Assembly: GCF_963678975.1 (NCBI RefSeq)
Contig: NC_089279.1
Location: 34,539,297 to 34,603,296 of the forward strand
Source of the DNA: Dysidea avara
Taxonomy: Eukaryota; Porifera; Demospongiae; Dictyoceratida; Dysideidae
Direction: 5' to 3'
DNA: 64,000 bases
The notes beneath the pieces were generated by a model. The model did not search any database, was not told the origin of the DNA, and was given only the letters and a program-made list of their open reading frames with translations. Made by a program: the position numbers and the translations under genes. Shown in pieces: positions 33,548 through 45,399 of the stretch; position 1 is the first letter of the stretch, and each line of letters begins with the position of its first letter.

Positions 33548-36500
33548 ATGGAGATCTGCTACCTTGTAGTACTCAGCTTAGCGGTGATGGTTAATTCTAT
33601 GACAGTCTACCCTGGACAAAGCTACACTGAAGGAAATTGTTCTGGACCAGTGGACTATTTCTTATGTAATTGTCTGACCTCAAACACTACCATTGATATT
33701 CACCTTTCATCAGGACGCTATCAGTTTAGAACACAACCATTTTGTTCACTAGAAAACATGACCAGTGTCACCATTACTGGTAGTGATTCTGATGATACAA
33801 TAATTGAATGTATTGAACCATTTAATATTGTGTTTGTGAGGTCACGAAATATTGTCATTTATAATATCCGGATGGAGAAGTGTGGAGATGTTGTAAATGA
33901 TTTTGTCAATCAAACAGTCCAATCAGTAGTACCTGCTGCTTATTTTGGTAATGGCTTTAGATTTGCTGTGATGTTGTATCATTCTATAAACGTGACTATC
34001 ACTGATGTCTCTTTGCAACATACCCTCGGATATGGTATTATTGCGTTTAATGCATTAGGAAATGTGACACTGTCTCAGGTACATATTATGGACACCACAT
34101 TTGACAATGATCCAAAATGCAACAATTATGATTACTATGACACTATGGCTGATTTTTCGTGCTCCGGTAGTGGATTACTATTTTTCTATCATGACCATGT
34201 TGAAGTGGACAGTTTTGACAAAGCCCACACTAATTTACAAATTGACAAGTCACTGTTTCACAACAACAGAAATTTTCTCCCAGCTAGGAAGTTTGATGCT
34301 CTTGTTGATGTAATTGAAACCAACTACTATCGTGTTCCCATTCCAATACAAGGGGCACCAGGAATTGCTATTTACTACTTGCAGAACTACTATGATGTGA
34401 ATACTGAAATAACCAATACATTATTTGATAACAACAATGGAACATTTATTGCCAATGTAGCTATGCTATCTGTTATCAGCATCAGAGGAATAACCAGGTT
34501 TAAAGACTGCATGTTTAATGGAAACAGTAGAATAAAGGGTTCTTCTCTGGATGGCTTGCAAACAGGAGGTGGGATCTCCTATCACTATTTAACCCTGGAA
34601 AATGGTCCAGGATTAAGTACTACACCTAATACAACCAAAACCAAGGTCACAGCTGTAGAAGTTATGAATTGCAACTTTACTGGGCTTGTAGGAAGAACAT
34701 TAGGAGCAGCTCTTCACATTGAAAAAATATCTTCAGATTCGCTATCACTGATGGTCAGAATAGAAGGGTGTAATTTCACTGAAAATGTAGCTAATGCTGG
34801 TTCTGTATTGTATGCGGCTGATGGCAGATTTGGTGCCTCGACATCAACAGGTAGTCTAACTGTCTACTTGATTAATGTGAATGTTGAAGATAATACCATT
34901 TCCTCAAGTGCTTCATTACAGTATGACTCAAGTGACTTTATCACTGGCATAATTTATAGTGAAAATGCTCGCATTATTCTCAACTGCACGCAACACTGTA
35001 ACGTTCTAAACAACCAACCGTCAGTTTTCTATGGATATTCTGCATCTATTACAATATCAGGTAAAGCAACATTCATGCATAACAGTGGCTTTTATGGAGG
35101 TGTTCTGGATCTTATCAACACAGTTATATACTTTTCAAAAGGCTCAGAGTTGCTGTTTGCTCATAATTATGCCACATTCTATGGTGGTGCTATTGTAGTA
35201 TACTTTGCTACTACTACTTTGCAAACGCAGAACATTTGTCCTATTCAATTTGTTGGACCAAGTGGAACCAACCCAATATTTTCTCTTGATGACCTTCCTC
35301 TTCTTGATATAAACATCACGTTTGATAATAACACTGCTGGTGCACTTAACGAGTTGCAGTCAATTTATGCCAATGTGTTTTATATTTGCTCCTGGTATCC
35401 AGACACTCTCACCCAATTTGACTTTGATTTGAGTATTCCTCCTGTAAATGGTACAAGGAATACTGTTTATGGTAAACTGTTCAACTTTATTCCACAAGAG
35501 AAAGCAAGTGACCACCTCTTTGTATCTGCTGGCCTACCATGTCCTTGTGATGGTAATGGTACACATGATCCTATTTATTGCATGACTGCTAGTTATTACA
35601 ATAAACTAGAATTGAGTGTGCCCATTATTGCCGGACGATTGTTTACTCTTAGCATTGTTGGTCTTGATGAGGTGGGCTCTGTTGGAATTACACAAACCCT
35701 TTATGCAGATGCTTACTCAACACAGGCTAATGACAATAAATCTTTAACATTAGCTGAAGGTCAAAATAGACGTTCATTTTTTGCAGCAGATAAAAGCTGT
35801 GCATCTGCTGAATTCACAATCTATGGGACACAACCAGTACTTCCTGGAACTGGAATTTTGAGTTTGTCATTTGTAAGAGGTCAGCGTCACGAGTTTCATT
35901 TTAATTTCAGTGACTGTCCAATTGGATTTAGTCTCCAAGAAGAGAATGGCCTGTTTGGCTGTAATTGTGGTAAATTCTTCACTACGAAAGATGTGAGGGA
36001 TGACTTTCACTGTCACATTACATCTGGAATAATTGGTCGTACTAACAAACGATCATGGCTTTCTGTGATTGATGACAACGTAGAATACACTGGGTTGTGT
36101 TTACCCACTTACTGCAATGGACATACTGATGACTTCAATTTAACTGACAAACATATCCTATGTGATAACAATCATGCTGGACGAGCCTGTGGTGCTTGTA
36201 TTGAAGGATACAGTAAAGTATTTGGCTCCACTTCTTGTAAACAATGTAGTAATGCTTGGCTGGCCACTATCCTACTGTACGGCTTGCTAGGTATAATTCT
36301 AGTATTTATTTTGTTTGTGCTAAAACTGACAGTAACAGTGGGAAGTATTAATGGAGTAATATTCTTTTGCAATGTGATGAGTATTAATGAAGATTTGTTT
36401 TTCAACACAATAAAATTTTCATTTTTGCGAGTGTTTATTTCACTCATCAATCTTGACTTGGGATTTGAAATGTGTTTGTACAATGAAATGACTCAGATTG

Positions 36501-37453
36501 CTAAGACAGGGTTGCAATTTGTGTTTCCTATGTATCTCTGGTTGCTGATGTTTATCATTATTTTTACAAGGAGATATGATTTCTACCGTAAACGATTGTC
36601 CTCCTTTTCAGCAGTTCCAGTTCTTGCTACTCTCATCTTATTATCCTACTCCAAACTACTACGTACCACCATCAGTGTGTTTTCTTTTATGACAATCCAT
36701 TACACATCAAATGAGAGTGATTACAGTGCTAGTCAGAGTGTTGTTACATGGCAACCTGATCCTAATATAAAGTATTTTCACGGATGGCATGGTGTCTTGT
36801 TCATTGTCTCACTAGGTATCATGTTGTTGATTTTGCTACCGTTTACATTTGCTTCAACTTTTCCTAAAGTTATTTTACGATCCAAACGAATGAGCCATTT
36901 TTTCCCACTCCTTGACTGTTTTTATGCACCATACAAAGACAAATATCGTTTTTGGCTTGGAATAAGACTGATAGTACTGGTCTACTTATCTGGAATGGAA
37001 AGTGTCTTATTTTCTTATCAGGAGGCATCACTGCTATCGGGTGTTGTAGTTGTTTTGGCATTTGCTATTGTGCAAGCCTACATTCATCCATTTAAGAACA
37101 CTCTCATTAATGTTTTGGATTTGACGTTCACTGGAATCTTCATTTTGTTGTCGGTGATTACTTTGTACCTGTACCCAAGCACATCTGGATATGATGAAGT
37201 GAACATTGCTGTTAATGTTTTAGGGTTTGTGGCGTTTTTCTTCTTTTTGGTTGTAATAGTATTTCACATCCACAATGCAGTCAAACATACAAAATGGTAC
37301 AATCGTGTTGTGTCTGTACTTCAAGAAAGACTTAAGCTGAAGGAAAAGTGGGAGTATTTATTTCCAAGTGAGACCAAAGATTTAGAATTTACTGATACTT
37401 TTGATTTACCTGATTACAGTCGTTTAAGAGAATCCTTTCTTGAGCAGCTGTAG
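33548..37453 (+). CDS. receptor-like protein, beta-helix ectodomain and ~9 TM helices (copy 4)
   Basis: Intact 1301-residue paralogue of copy 2, with the same architecture and no intron in the coding part. The ATG at 33548 follows TTTACAGGT, a probable splice acceptor, and starts the signal peptide MEICYLVVLSLAVMVNS; the frame is open twelve codons further upstream. Residues about 40-800 are beta-helix-like with repeated N-glycosylation sites and GG/NN turns. From about 804 come the Cys-rich module (GCNCGKFF, GRACGACIEGYSKVF) and from about 903 the membrane domain, with conserved YSKLLRTTISV, LLDCFYAPYKDKYRFW and NVLDLTFTGIF. The tail again ends in RESFLEQL. It is clearly more diverged from copies 1 and 2 than they are from each other, except for a block near the N-terminus. 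Confidence 0.85.
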   Translation: MEICYLVVLSLAVMVNSMTVYPGQSYTEGNCSGPVDYFLCNCLTSNTTIDIHLSSGRYQFRTQPFCSLENMTSVTITGSDSDDTIIECIEPFNIVFVRSRNIVIYNIRMEKCGDVVNDFVNQTVQSVVPAAYFGNGFRFAVMLYHSINVTITDVSLQHTLGYGIIAFNALGNVTLSQVHIMDTTFDNDPKCNNYDYYDTMADFSCSGSGLLFFYHDHVEVDSFDKAHTNLQIDKSLFHNNRNFLPARKFDALVDVIETNYYRVPIPIQGAPGIAIYYLQNYYDVNTEITNTLFDNNNGTFIANVAMLSVISIRGITRFKDCMFNGNSRIKGSSLDGLQTGGGISYHYLTLENGPGLSTTPNTTKTKVTAVEVMNCNFTGLVGRTLGAALHIEKISSDSLSLMVRIEGCNFTENVANAGSVLYAADGRFGASTSTGSLTVYLINVNVEDNTISSSASLQYDSSDFITGIIYSENARIILNCTQHCNVLNNQPSVFYGYSASITISGKATFMHNSGFYGGVLDLINTVIYFSKGSELLFAHNYATFYGGAIVVYFATTTLQTQNICPIQFVGPSGTNPIFSLDDLPLLDINITFDNNTAGALNELQSIYANVFYICSWYPDTLTQFDFDLSIPPVNGTRNTVYGKLFNFIPQEKASDHLFVSAGLPCPCDGNGTHDPIYCMTASYYNKLELSVPIIAGRLFTLSIVGLDEVGSVGITQTLYADAYSTQANDNKSLTLAEGQNRRSFFAADKSCASAEFTIYGTQPVLPGTGILSLSFVRGQRHEFHFNFSDCPIGFSLQEENGLFGCNCGKFFTTKDVRDDFHCHITSGIIGRTNKRSWLSVIDDNVEYTGLCLPTYCNGHTDDFNLTDKHILCDNNHAGRACGACIEGYSKVFGSTSCKQCSNAWLATILLYGLLGIILVFILFVLKLTVTVGSINGVIFFCNVMSINEDLFFNTIKFSFLRVFISLINLDLGFEMCLYNEMTQIAKTGLQFVFPMYLWLLMFIIIFTRRYDFYRKRLSSFSAVPVLATLILLSYSKLLRTTISVFSFMTIHYTSNESDYSASQSVVTWQPDPNIKYFHGWHGVLFIVSLGIMLLILLPFTFASTFPKVILRSKRMSHFFPLLDCFYAPYKDKYRFWLGIRLIVLVYLSGMESVLFSYQEASLLSGVVVVLAFAIVQAYIHPFKNTLINVLDLTFTGIFILLSVITLYLYPSTSGYDEVNIAVNVLGFVAFFFFLVVIVFHIHNAVKHTKWYNRVVSVLQERLKLKEKWEYLFPSETKDLEFTDTFDLPDYSRLRESFLEQL

Positions 37454-38042
37454 ATAGCTGCATAGTATCTGTGTGTTTCTACCATGTGTTCTATAGAGTG
37501 TGCTTTCATGTCTATCACACTTTGTCCATACATATAATATTATTGCTATACACTTTGTACTGTAGTTATGTGTGTATCTAAATTTTAAATTCATAGTATT
37601 ATACACAATGTGTGTTATAATGACTTGTTTGATGAAGTATTTGTGTGTTGTTTATTCAGTTGTGTACATGCATCGCGATGAATGAATAAGTATGCTTGTT
37701 GCATGTACAGTTGCTTTCCCAATCAACTTGACTTTACCACATACAATACCGAAAATTTTATTACAGTTTAATGCAGATACGTACACCATTGTTTACTGTG
37801 TAACATTTAGAAAACTAGTGATGATTGCCAACAGATTTTCAGCCTGCCTAGTTTTTTTTTTGCAGTTGACTGCGTTTGATAGGTGACTGGATTAGTATAA
37901 ACTTCTATCTTTATATAGGACTTCAAAATTGACAATGGTGTCCTGTACATGAATGTATACAGGTGGCTACTAAAACAGGTTCCACTGTTTAGCTAGGACA
38001 TTGCAAACTTGGACATTAAAATAGTACAACAATCACACAATA

Positions 38043-40990
38043 TTATGTGTTTTTCAAAACAGTAGTGAGAAGTTTCAAGGCTTTGGCTTCATCAGAATTG
38101 TGAGGATATTCCAAAAATCTTGATAAAATTTCTTGTATTTCAGAGTAATTTGGTAAGTCTGAAAATATATACAAAAGCAAAAATACACCTAAAAATGGCA
38201 TAAGAGGAGAGTTACCTTTTTGTAATAGAATTTCTGCAAGTTGAAGAACCTCAGGACATGAAGGATCTATGTTCGTCAATTCTCGCAACAATTGTTCAGC
38301 TAATGTTGGATCTTTCTGATGCACTTCATTATGCTCAATCAAATATCTACATGTACAATACCTTCTAATCCAGATACGTTGGAACCATGTTAAAGTGTTC
38401 TTGTAAGAGATTCAAGGGTCTACATGTATGCAGGGTCGCCCACAGGGGAAGGTGGGGAACTGGATTTTTCCCCAGCCTGAAAGGGGTCCCAGGGTCCCCC
38501 ATGAAGGGTCCCTTGAATGAAAGATTGATATACTCTAATAGAGCAGTCAAGATCTAGATACTGTAACAGAGAGCAGTTACAGTTTCAGAGGAGCAGTGTA
38601 ACAAGCTTATAGACAAGGAGATATAGTTGGTGAGGGGCAGCTGTTGTCATTGTCAGCACGTGATGATCTTTTTTTTTTTTTGTCTTTGACTTACATAGGC
38701 TGAAATTGTGATTCAGAGTGATTCAGAGTGGAGCCCTCCTTGCCCCTGGGGCCCCACTTTAACTCTTTGCCCTGGGCCCCTTAAAACTCCTGGCCCCCTG
38801 GGTATGCCCCTAATGGTCCATAGTTTTATGGAATCTTTTTTAGTACACTCTATTAGTTCAGTTGAAATGTTCTATTAGCGTATACTTTGCAATAGCATTT
38901 AAACTATTTTGTGCTCTATATACATACACCAACCAGTTAGATACTCAAACTCTAGGTGGTCTCATATCAAGGGAAACTCTTGGTGTGATTGTGACCAATG
39001 TTAGCACTACCTATCTCAGATCTTGAGTAACCTTGCACATGTAACTTTGGCGAATTATAGTTGCCTTTGGTGTCATACACTGATAGAGTGTGGTGCTAAT
39101 TTGTACTTTAACTACTGTACTTGCTCTTGATCCAGTGGATTACACAACAAATGAAAAGACACTTTGTGCACAATTTCAACAATCTACATGCTGAAAATTA
39201 ATACAATTATAAGTAAAAATTAGGAATTTTAAACTAGAGTAGGGACAATGTAGCACCCCAATAAAAAGTACTGGTTGGTGTAGTCAAGAGTCAATAATAA
39301 GAGAGGAGAGTGTCTAACGCTGTATAGTCCTGTAATAGATGATTGCGAAGAAGTTAAATGGCTTCTTTTCCGTGTAACGTATAGGTTTCTAGTGTTTGTT
39401 CGTTTCGTTACCACAATTAGTTTAGCTGCACCGTGATGAATCCTCGAGAATATTCGAATACTGAACCAAAGACTGAGCTGTATGTACAGGGAACAGTGCT
39501 CCTTCAATTGAAGAATGCTCAGAGGTAGGGTAACATGGTGACGCAGTGAAAATTCGAAGCGATACTCCACCTAGCTTCAGTTCAGTGTTATTGGTTTCTC
39601 AGACGCGCTCCCCCAGAGTTATGTTCGAGGTTAACAGCCACGCTTCTTTACACAACAGAGCAATGCTCTTCGTGGTGAACTTGAACACTGAACGCACGTC
39701 CTTGTGTCTGGGATAGTCTTTGTGGTTAAATGCAAAAATATACTAGCCAGTCTGTACGTTACGCGGAAAGGAAGCCGTTTAACTTCTGCACAATCATCTA
39801 TTACAGGACTATACAGTGTTAGACACTCTCCTCTCTTATTATTAACTCTTGGTGTAGTGCATAGCCAACTGTAAAACAATAAGAAACAAATATCCTTATT
39901 GTGCTGTGAAGATTCCATAATTGAAATGTACAATAGGGATATTCGCTTCTTACTGTTTTACAATAAGCTATGCACTACACCAACCAGTACTTTGTATTGG
40001 GGTGCTACCGTGCTACATTGTCCCTACTCTAGTTAAAAATACTGTACTTGTTTGTGAATTTTTTTTGTAAATTCTAGTTAATACCCTCACATATACATAC
40101 ATATCACAATTCTAGTTATATTCATGAATGCAGTTAGAAGCACAAGAGCTGGCCAATATTGATACAGACCAGGGTCTGATGGCTATGTCAGACTAATTCA
40201 CTTACCCAGCAGCTTACTAGTTGACAATAGTTTATTTTGTACATATGCTGGCCTTGCACATACCATTTTAAAAGCAATCCATTTCCTGGTAATTAAATAA
40301 ATAAATTGGTAGCAGGTGGCATCTCGTCTACAATGGAGAACAGCTCACAGACCAAACTTTGAGAGAATATGTATTCCAATATGTTAGTGCAATAATATTG
40401 TGTGATGATGTGTATACCCAGAGATGGAAGCTGTACTGTGGTTGACTAATGGCTGCTAGATAAAAGTAAGACAATAGCGCACATATTGTATGGCTAGCAA
40501 TATACTAAAGTTTTTTCTTAGGTGAATTTGAAGCATTTCTGTGAAAGAAGTAGTGCCACAGCTCTAGCTACTGTTCTACTATTTTTGATTGAATGCATCA
40601 GTTAGGCAGGCAATAGAAAATTCTGTTGGATACATTATTGTATAAAATTTTGTAGCAACCGACAAAAACATTTTGAGTTGACCCGAAGGCACTGTGAGGG
40701 GAAATTAGGTTTTTGGGTAACATTAATCACAGGTGACACACATACACGCACACACACACATCCTGTACCAGCTATCCAATGAAATACATGACTCCTGATG
40801 CATACTTTAGCTCACCTATAAGCATTTATACTTGTTGGGTTGTTTTGCTGGTACTGGCGAAGGACATCCAATGCTTCATCTACTTCATCAAAATGAACAT
40901 GAATCTAAACATCATGAAATTGATAGATGAAGCATAAAAATGTACATGTACACACACTCACATAATTCAAATGCACGAATGCACATGCGT

Positions 40991-41061
<71 letters not shown>

Positions 41062-44000
41062 CACACACACACATACAGATAATCACCTCAGCATGTCTAA
41101 CTACAAAGACATCCCAACATCCGGGCTTCCCTACCAATGTCCTCCAGTGAGATAAAGCCTCTCGAGCATACAGGTCAACTGCAGGTTGATTCACATTTTG
41201 TGATGTTGTCACTACTGCTGCTGTTACAACAACAGAAGCAAGTAAAACTCGATTACTGAATGGAGAGACTCAAGGAAGAGCATATGAGGAATGTACCTGC
41301 ATGTTCACATTTTTCCTTCCATAGTGTATAGCAGTAGAGGCCAGCATATCCTTGTAGTAAACTATTAGACTTGAAGGGGTCTACTTGCAGGTAACTGAGG
41401 ACAGGAATAGCATTGTTTGGTATACATAGCTACACTGGTTGGGGGCATTATCATATTGCACACACGTATGGTACAAATAACAAGATTAAAATCTCAAGAT
41501 TCAAACAGCACACATTGCTTATTTATCATTGTGACCAACTCTAGAGATTCGTACAGTGTTCAGTACAGTGGAACCTCTCTATTTTGGGATCCAAGGATAT
41601 TATTTGCCATACTACCTCTTTCAGAAGTAGAGTTAGACCTATTATAAGACCAAAATATTTGTCTTTATTGTGGAAGCTTTGCCCTTAATTCGGGGAGTTT
41701 GTTAGAGAGGTTCCACTGTAAATATTTAAGTGCTAGCAATGCTAACAACATAATAAAACACAGCCTCACACAATTCACAATGCCTTATTACACATGTTAT
41801 TACCTATTACTGCTAGCAGGTAATTCTCTTTTAACATTACAACAACATACAACAAACCTCCTTATGGTCTCTTGTGCATCTTGTAAATGGCCAGACTGGA
41901 TCATGTAAAATGTCATCTCAAGTAATATCTCCTCACGCTGAAAAAAATCACTACATAATCCGTTTGTTAGTCACCATACAACAAAGATAGCATACGTACA
42001 TGTTTGGAGTTCTTCTTGGACAGCTGCTGTTTGTAATACTGTAAGCATTCGGTGTAGGTACTAGTTCCCTGTTGTAGTATTGCCAGTCCAAACTAAATGT
42101 GTAAGGAACTAAAAGTGACTTGACAATGGAATATTAAAAGACCACCTCAGTATAGTGACCATGTCATGTAAATCACGTGCATACACACATGCATTTACAC
42201 AAATCCACAGATGGAGATGCACACATACACACACACTACACACACATACACTACACACACACAGACACACAGACACACTACACACACACACACACACACA
42301 CACACTACACAGACACACACTACACACACACGTTACATACATTTCGACAAGTATCTGGTACAATATCTGAAGCATGGACCAGTGTCTGCATGATCTCGCC
42401 AGCTGGTACAAAATTATGTTGGAAGAGATGATGCTTCAGCAGCAACAGCAACTGTTGAACATGGTGTAGCTGGAAGGTAGCAACTAAAACAAACACAACA
42501 AATAACTCGATTGACAACTACAGACATACGTAGCGGTATGTACACTACAATGGTAAACAACTGCTACATAGTTCAGCATAGCCAAACTGCTTTATCTCAG
42601 GATGACACTTATCATTTAGAAACTGTCCCATTCTTTTGGCTATATACTAGTCTGACCGGGTTTCAGTATGTTGTAGCTAGAGATATGTACAGATAATCGG
42701 ATTGGTGAGCTGTAGAGGATGATACATAGTTGGCTGTTTCCCATAATCAGTTAATGGGCTGCAGTTAGCAGATTATTAGGGTTGTATACAATCACTGGAC
42801 TGGACTAGTGGACTGGACTGATGGGCTGGACTACTGGACGCAGGTTTTTTTTCCTTTTTCAACCAAATGTTGGTCAACTGGCTATTGTTTGTTATAAATA
42901 ATATGCTAATCTTATGTAGTTAGATCACTCCACACACAAAAGAAAGCAGTGTAGCCATGCCAGAATGTCAGCTTTGTCCAGCTGCAGCTATATAGGGTGT
43001 ATGTATCATTTGATGGAATAGCAAGACAGTCACTGAATTTTGCTGACTCGGAAGACCATTACTTGTATTTGCATGGTTATTAACATGTTCTGTATGATTT
43101 ATACTCCATGATAAGAAGAATAGTAGTCAATGCATGACTCTCTAGAGATCATGCCATGAAAGAAATGTGTGACTGTAAAACAGATGAGTATATATATCAT
43201 TTAAACACATTGATGTAGTTAACAGCTGTCTCGTTGGCAAAAAATGGTAGTGTCTAATCACTGGAATGGACTACTGGACTGGAATACTGGAATGGACTAC
43301 TGGACTGACATTTTTTTGGTTTTACACATTTTTAAGGGTGTTACTGTACATTTGGGTGACTTGTGACAACATTTCAGCACTGAGTGGTGAATATGATACT
43401 AAAAAATAGCTGTGATAAGTCAAATGGGTTCAATTAAATGTATTCTATTCACTACTCGATAGTATCTACGTCACTCTACTGTATAGCAGATACTAACACG
43501 TAGGAATAGCGGTATACCCAAGAATGTTTCTCTCACTCTTAGAGGCACACGTGATTATTGTACTGTCTATAACATTTGTATATTGTGAATTGGTGACTAG
43601 TCACTGGAGTCCATGATATGTAATTGTGTGTAATGGGGGCACACTACTCTTAAAGCTTGTACGTATTGTGTGCCGTACTGTATACCGTTGTGCTATGATC
43701 ATGTAATTTTCTACTCCTATTAACAGCTAAATGACATTGTAATACAATTAACAGAATACAGACATTTCATTCCAGTAATAAAATATGACCAGATATGCGA
43801 AGGGATCTAGTTTGTGTGTTCACACACACCATATTATGTTAGTGTATAGCAGAAATGCTGACATGTGTGTATGTCCAAAAATGTTTCTCTCACTGTTAGG
43901 CACATGTGATCATTGTGATACAACTATCTATATCAGTAGGTACTGTCAAGCAGTGATTAGAATAGATTTAATTGAACCCATTTGACTTATCACAGCTACA

Positions 44001-45399
44001 CTGTACTTTTTAGTACCATATTCACCACTCAAGGCTGAAATGTTGTCACAAGTACAGTAACCCCACCCTTAAAAATGTGTAAAACTTTAAAATATGTCAG
44101 TCCAGTAGTCCATTCCAGTATTCCAGTCCAGTAGTCCAGTCCAGTGATTAGACACTACCGCAAAAAATGCACAGGTAGTGCAAAGTAGACAGGTCTACCT
44201 TTATATTCTACATTAAACGTAACAATAACTACAACAAATATGTGTTTAAAAACAGAAGAAAGGAAAAAAAACTTCGAGTCCAGTAGTCTGGTCCACCAAT
44301 CCAGTAGTCCGGTCCACCAGTCCAGTCCAGTGATTGTATACAACTGATTATTACCCTGACTTGTGACATCCCTTATATGCCTACTGTATGTCTAGCTTCA
44401 CAAAAGTGTAGCAACCTAAGTAGGGTAAAGCTTGTAGCTGCTTGCACCAGACAGCAGGTAGACTGTATACACTGACATGAAGTATAACTCATTTAAGCCA
44501 TCTGTGGATCAAGTTGTAGGTAGGTGGTTATATTTGACATGAAGTTTACTGTGTAACTGACTAGTTGGATGGCTTCTGGACCATATTGCAACTTCATGTG
44601 AGTGGAAACTGGCTCCTTGACATAGCAAATATTTAGTTCCCTAATATGCACACTTTCAGCGTGAATTTAAGATACTATAATTGCCACCCTGTAACTATGG
44701 CTGTTAAGATCACGATCTAACACTCATTAGATTATGGATATACATATATAATGCACCTATCATTGTCAAGCCCCACTCCTCCTCTGATCTCCCGGGCATA
44801 GGTGAGGATTTGTGTATCCTTTGCGGGAATTCAGTGCCCCATGGGTGTTTTTTTTTTAATTGTACGTATTTTTCAGGGAATTTCAAATTCAATTGTGTTT
44901 GGCTGTTTGCAAATGACAGGCCATGACAATTGCATGAGTGAATGTATGCCACATAAATATACAAATTCCCTATGTTTCCCATAGTGGTAGGTGTGGGAGC
45001 ATTGTAAATATATTTTGTCCAGCCTTTTGCACTGTTAATTGTACAAATCCCACCTCTGACTGGGAGGGGTGGGGTGGGGCTTTGGATTGATAGGTGCATA
45101 CCGGTAATAGCTACATTGTCACTCGGCTATTGCATGTGTATGGGTGGAATTTTCGTGGTAACCCTGCACATCATAAGTATCAGAACTGGCTTTAGAAAAA
45201 GGATGCATTGCAGCGGTTGACCATGCCATCAATTTGGGTTAATAAATTTAAGCAGCGCTTAATATTTTTCGATATTCAGTGGGTAATGCATAGCTATGCA
45301 ACAGTATTACATACCTGGCACTCCATCTTTAGTTTCATTAATCTCGTGAGGACGTGATTTATAGTTGTATTGTCTTTTGTATTTGCGCACAGGAGTCAT
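38043..45399 (-). CDS. TAF1A: TATA-box-binding-protein-associated factor, RNA Pol I subunit A
   Basis: Subunit of the SL1/TIF-IB factor that recruits RNA polymerase I to rDNA promoters in the nucleolus. Nine exons (minus strand) join in phase to 322 residues: 45399-45315, 42483-42341, 42092-42000, 41937-41858, 41394-41297, 41220-41087, 40904-40816, 38346-38216, 38158-38043. All introns are GT-AG. The protein is all-helical with TPR-like repeats. Diagnostic stretches are PGCWDVFVVRHAE, ALDVLRQYQQNNPTSINAYR and LTNIDPSCPEVLQLAEILLQ, which fit the W-D-x-F, D-x-A-x-x-VL and NPN-x-A-H pattern of animal TAF1A as I recall it. It is shorter than the human protein (450 residues). Exon 1 is assigned from phase and position and is the least certain. 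The first intron is about 2.8 kb and full of foldback elements. Confidence 0.75.
39233..40032. mobile_element. TTAA-flanked foldback element, 800 bp, with nested insertion
   Basis: The ends CTAGAGTAGGGACAATGTAG and the complement at 40032 are flanked by TTAA on both sides (39229-39232, 40033-40036), which suits piggyBac- or Kolobok-type elements. Inner arm blocks (TCTAACGCTGTATAGTCCTG facing its complement; also AATAGATGATTG) extend pairing to about 160 bp. The right arm alone contains an extra hairpin at about 39849-39982, while the left arm retains the uninterrupted site. The element lies in the TAF1A intron between exons 7 and 8. Confidence 0.75.
40990..41075 (+). repeat. CA-dinucleotide microsatellite
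   Basis: Long (CA)n tract in a TAF1A intron, immediately beyond the donor of exon 6. It generates spurious His/Thr open frames. Confidence 0.95.
41566..41717. mobile_element. Tc1/mariner-type MITE (CAGTGGAACC family)
   Basis: 152 bp with ends CAGTGGAACCTCTCTA and its complement, flanked by TA on both sides. Related ends occur at 46092, 52129-52315 and 57048-57491. It is located in the TAF1A intron between exons 4 and 5. Confidence 0.8.
42215..42335 (+). repeat. CA-rich microsatellite with CTACACACA interruptions
   Basis: Imperfect CA array (CACACACTACACACACAGACAC type) immediately beyond the donor of TAF1A exon 2. No coding value. Confidence 0.9.
42779..44345. mobile_element. foldback element with tandem-repeat arms (outer)
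   Basis: The terminal arms GTTGTATACAATCACTGGAC pair between about 42781 and 44345 and then run into irregular arrays of GGACTACTGGA/GGACTGG units (about 42794-42845 and 44280-44335). The octamer GATTATTA flanks both sides (42771-42778 and 44346-44353), an apparent 8-bp target duplication. The interior has no transposase. A second element of the same style has inserted into it at 43246-44159. Located in the first intron of TAF1A. Confidence 0.75.
43246..44159. mobile_element. foldback element with tandem-repeat arms (inner, nested)
   Basis: The arms start GGTAGTGTCTAATCACTGGA and continue through GGACTACTGGA-type units. They then pair for a further 190 bp (TGTGATAAGTCAAATGGGTT facing AACCCATTTGACTTATCACA). 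GCAAAAAAT flanks both sides (43237-43245 and 44160-44168), a 9-bp target duplication. The middle contains a direct repeat of about 65 bp (43487 and 43847; shared core AATGTTTCTCTCACT). No protein is encoded. Confidence 0.85.

Noticed and set aside
39229..39933. Genes on the minus strand at 39229-39570 and 39631-39933
   Set aside because: Both frames are arms of one palindromic element and encode partly mirrored sequence.
40940..41212. His/Thr- and Cys/Val-rich open frames over CA tracts (also 42109-42431)
   Set aside because: Direct translations of CA/TG microsatellites inside TAF1A introns.
42177..42431. CRISPR-like array in the repeated CACAC region
   Set aside because: Simple dinucleotide repeats without unique spacers, in a eukaryotic intron.
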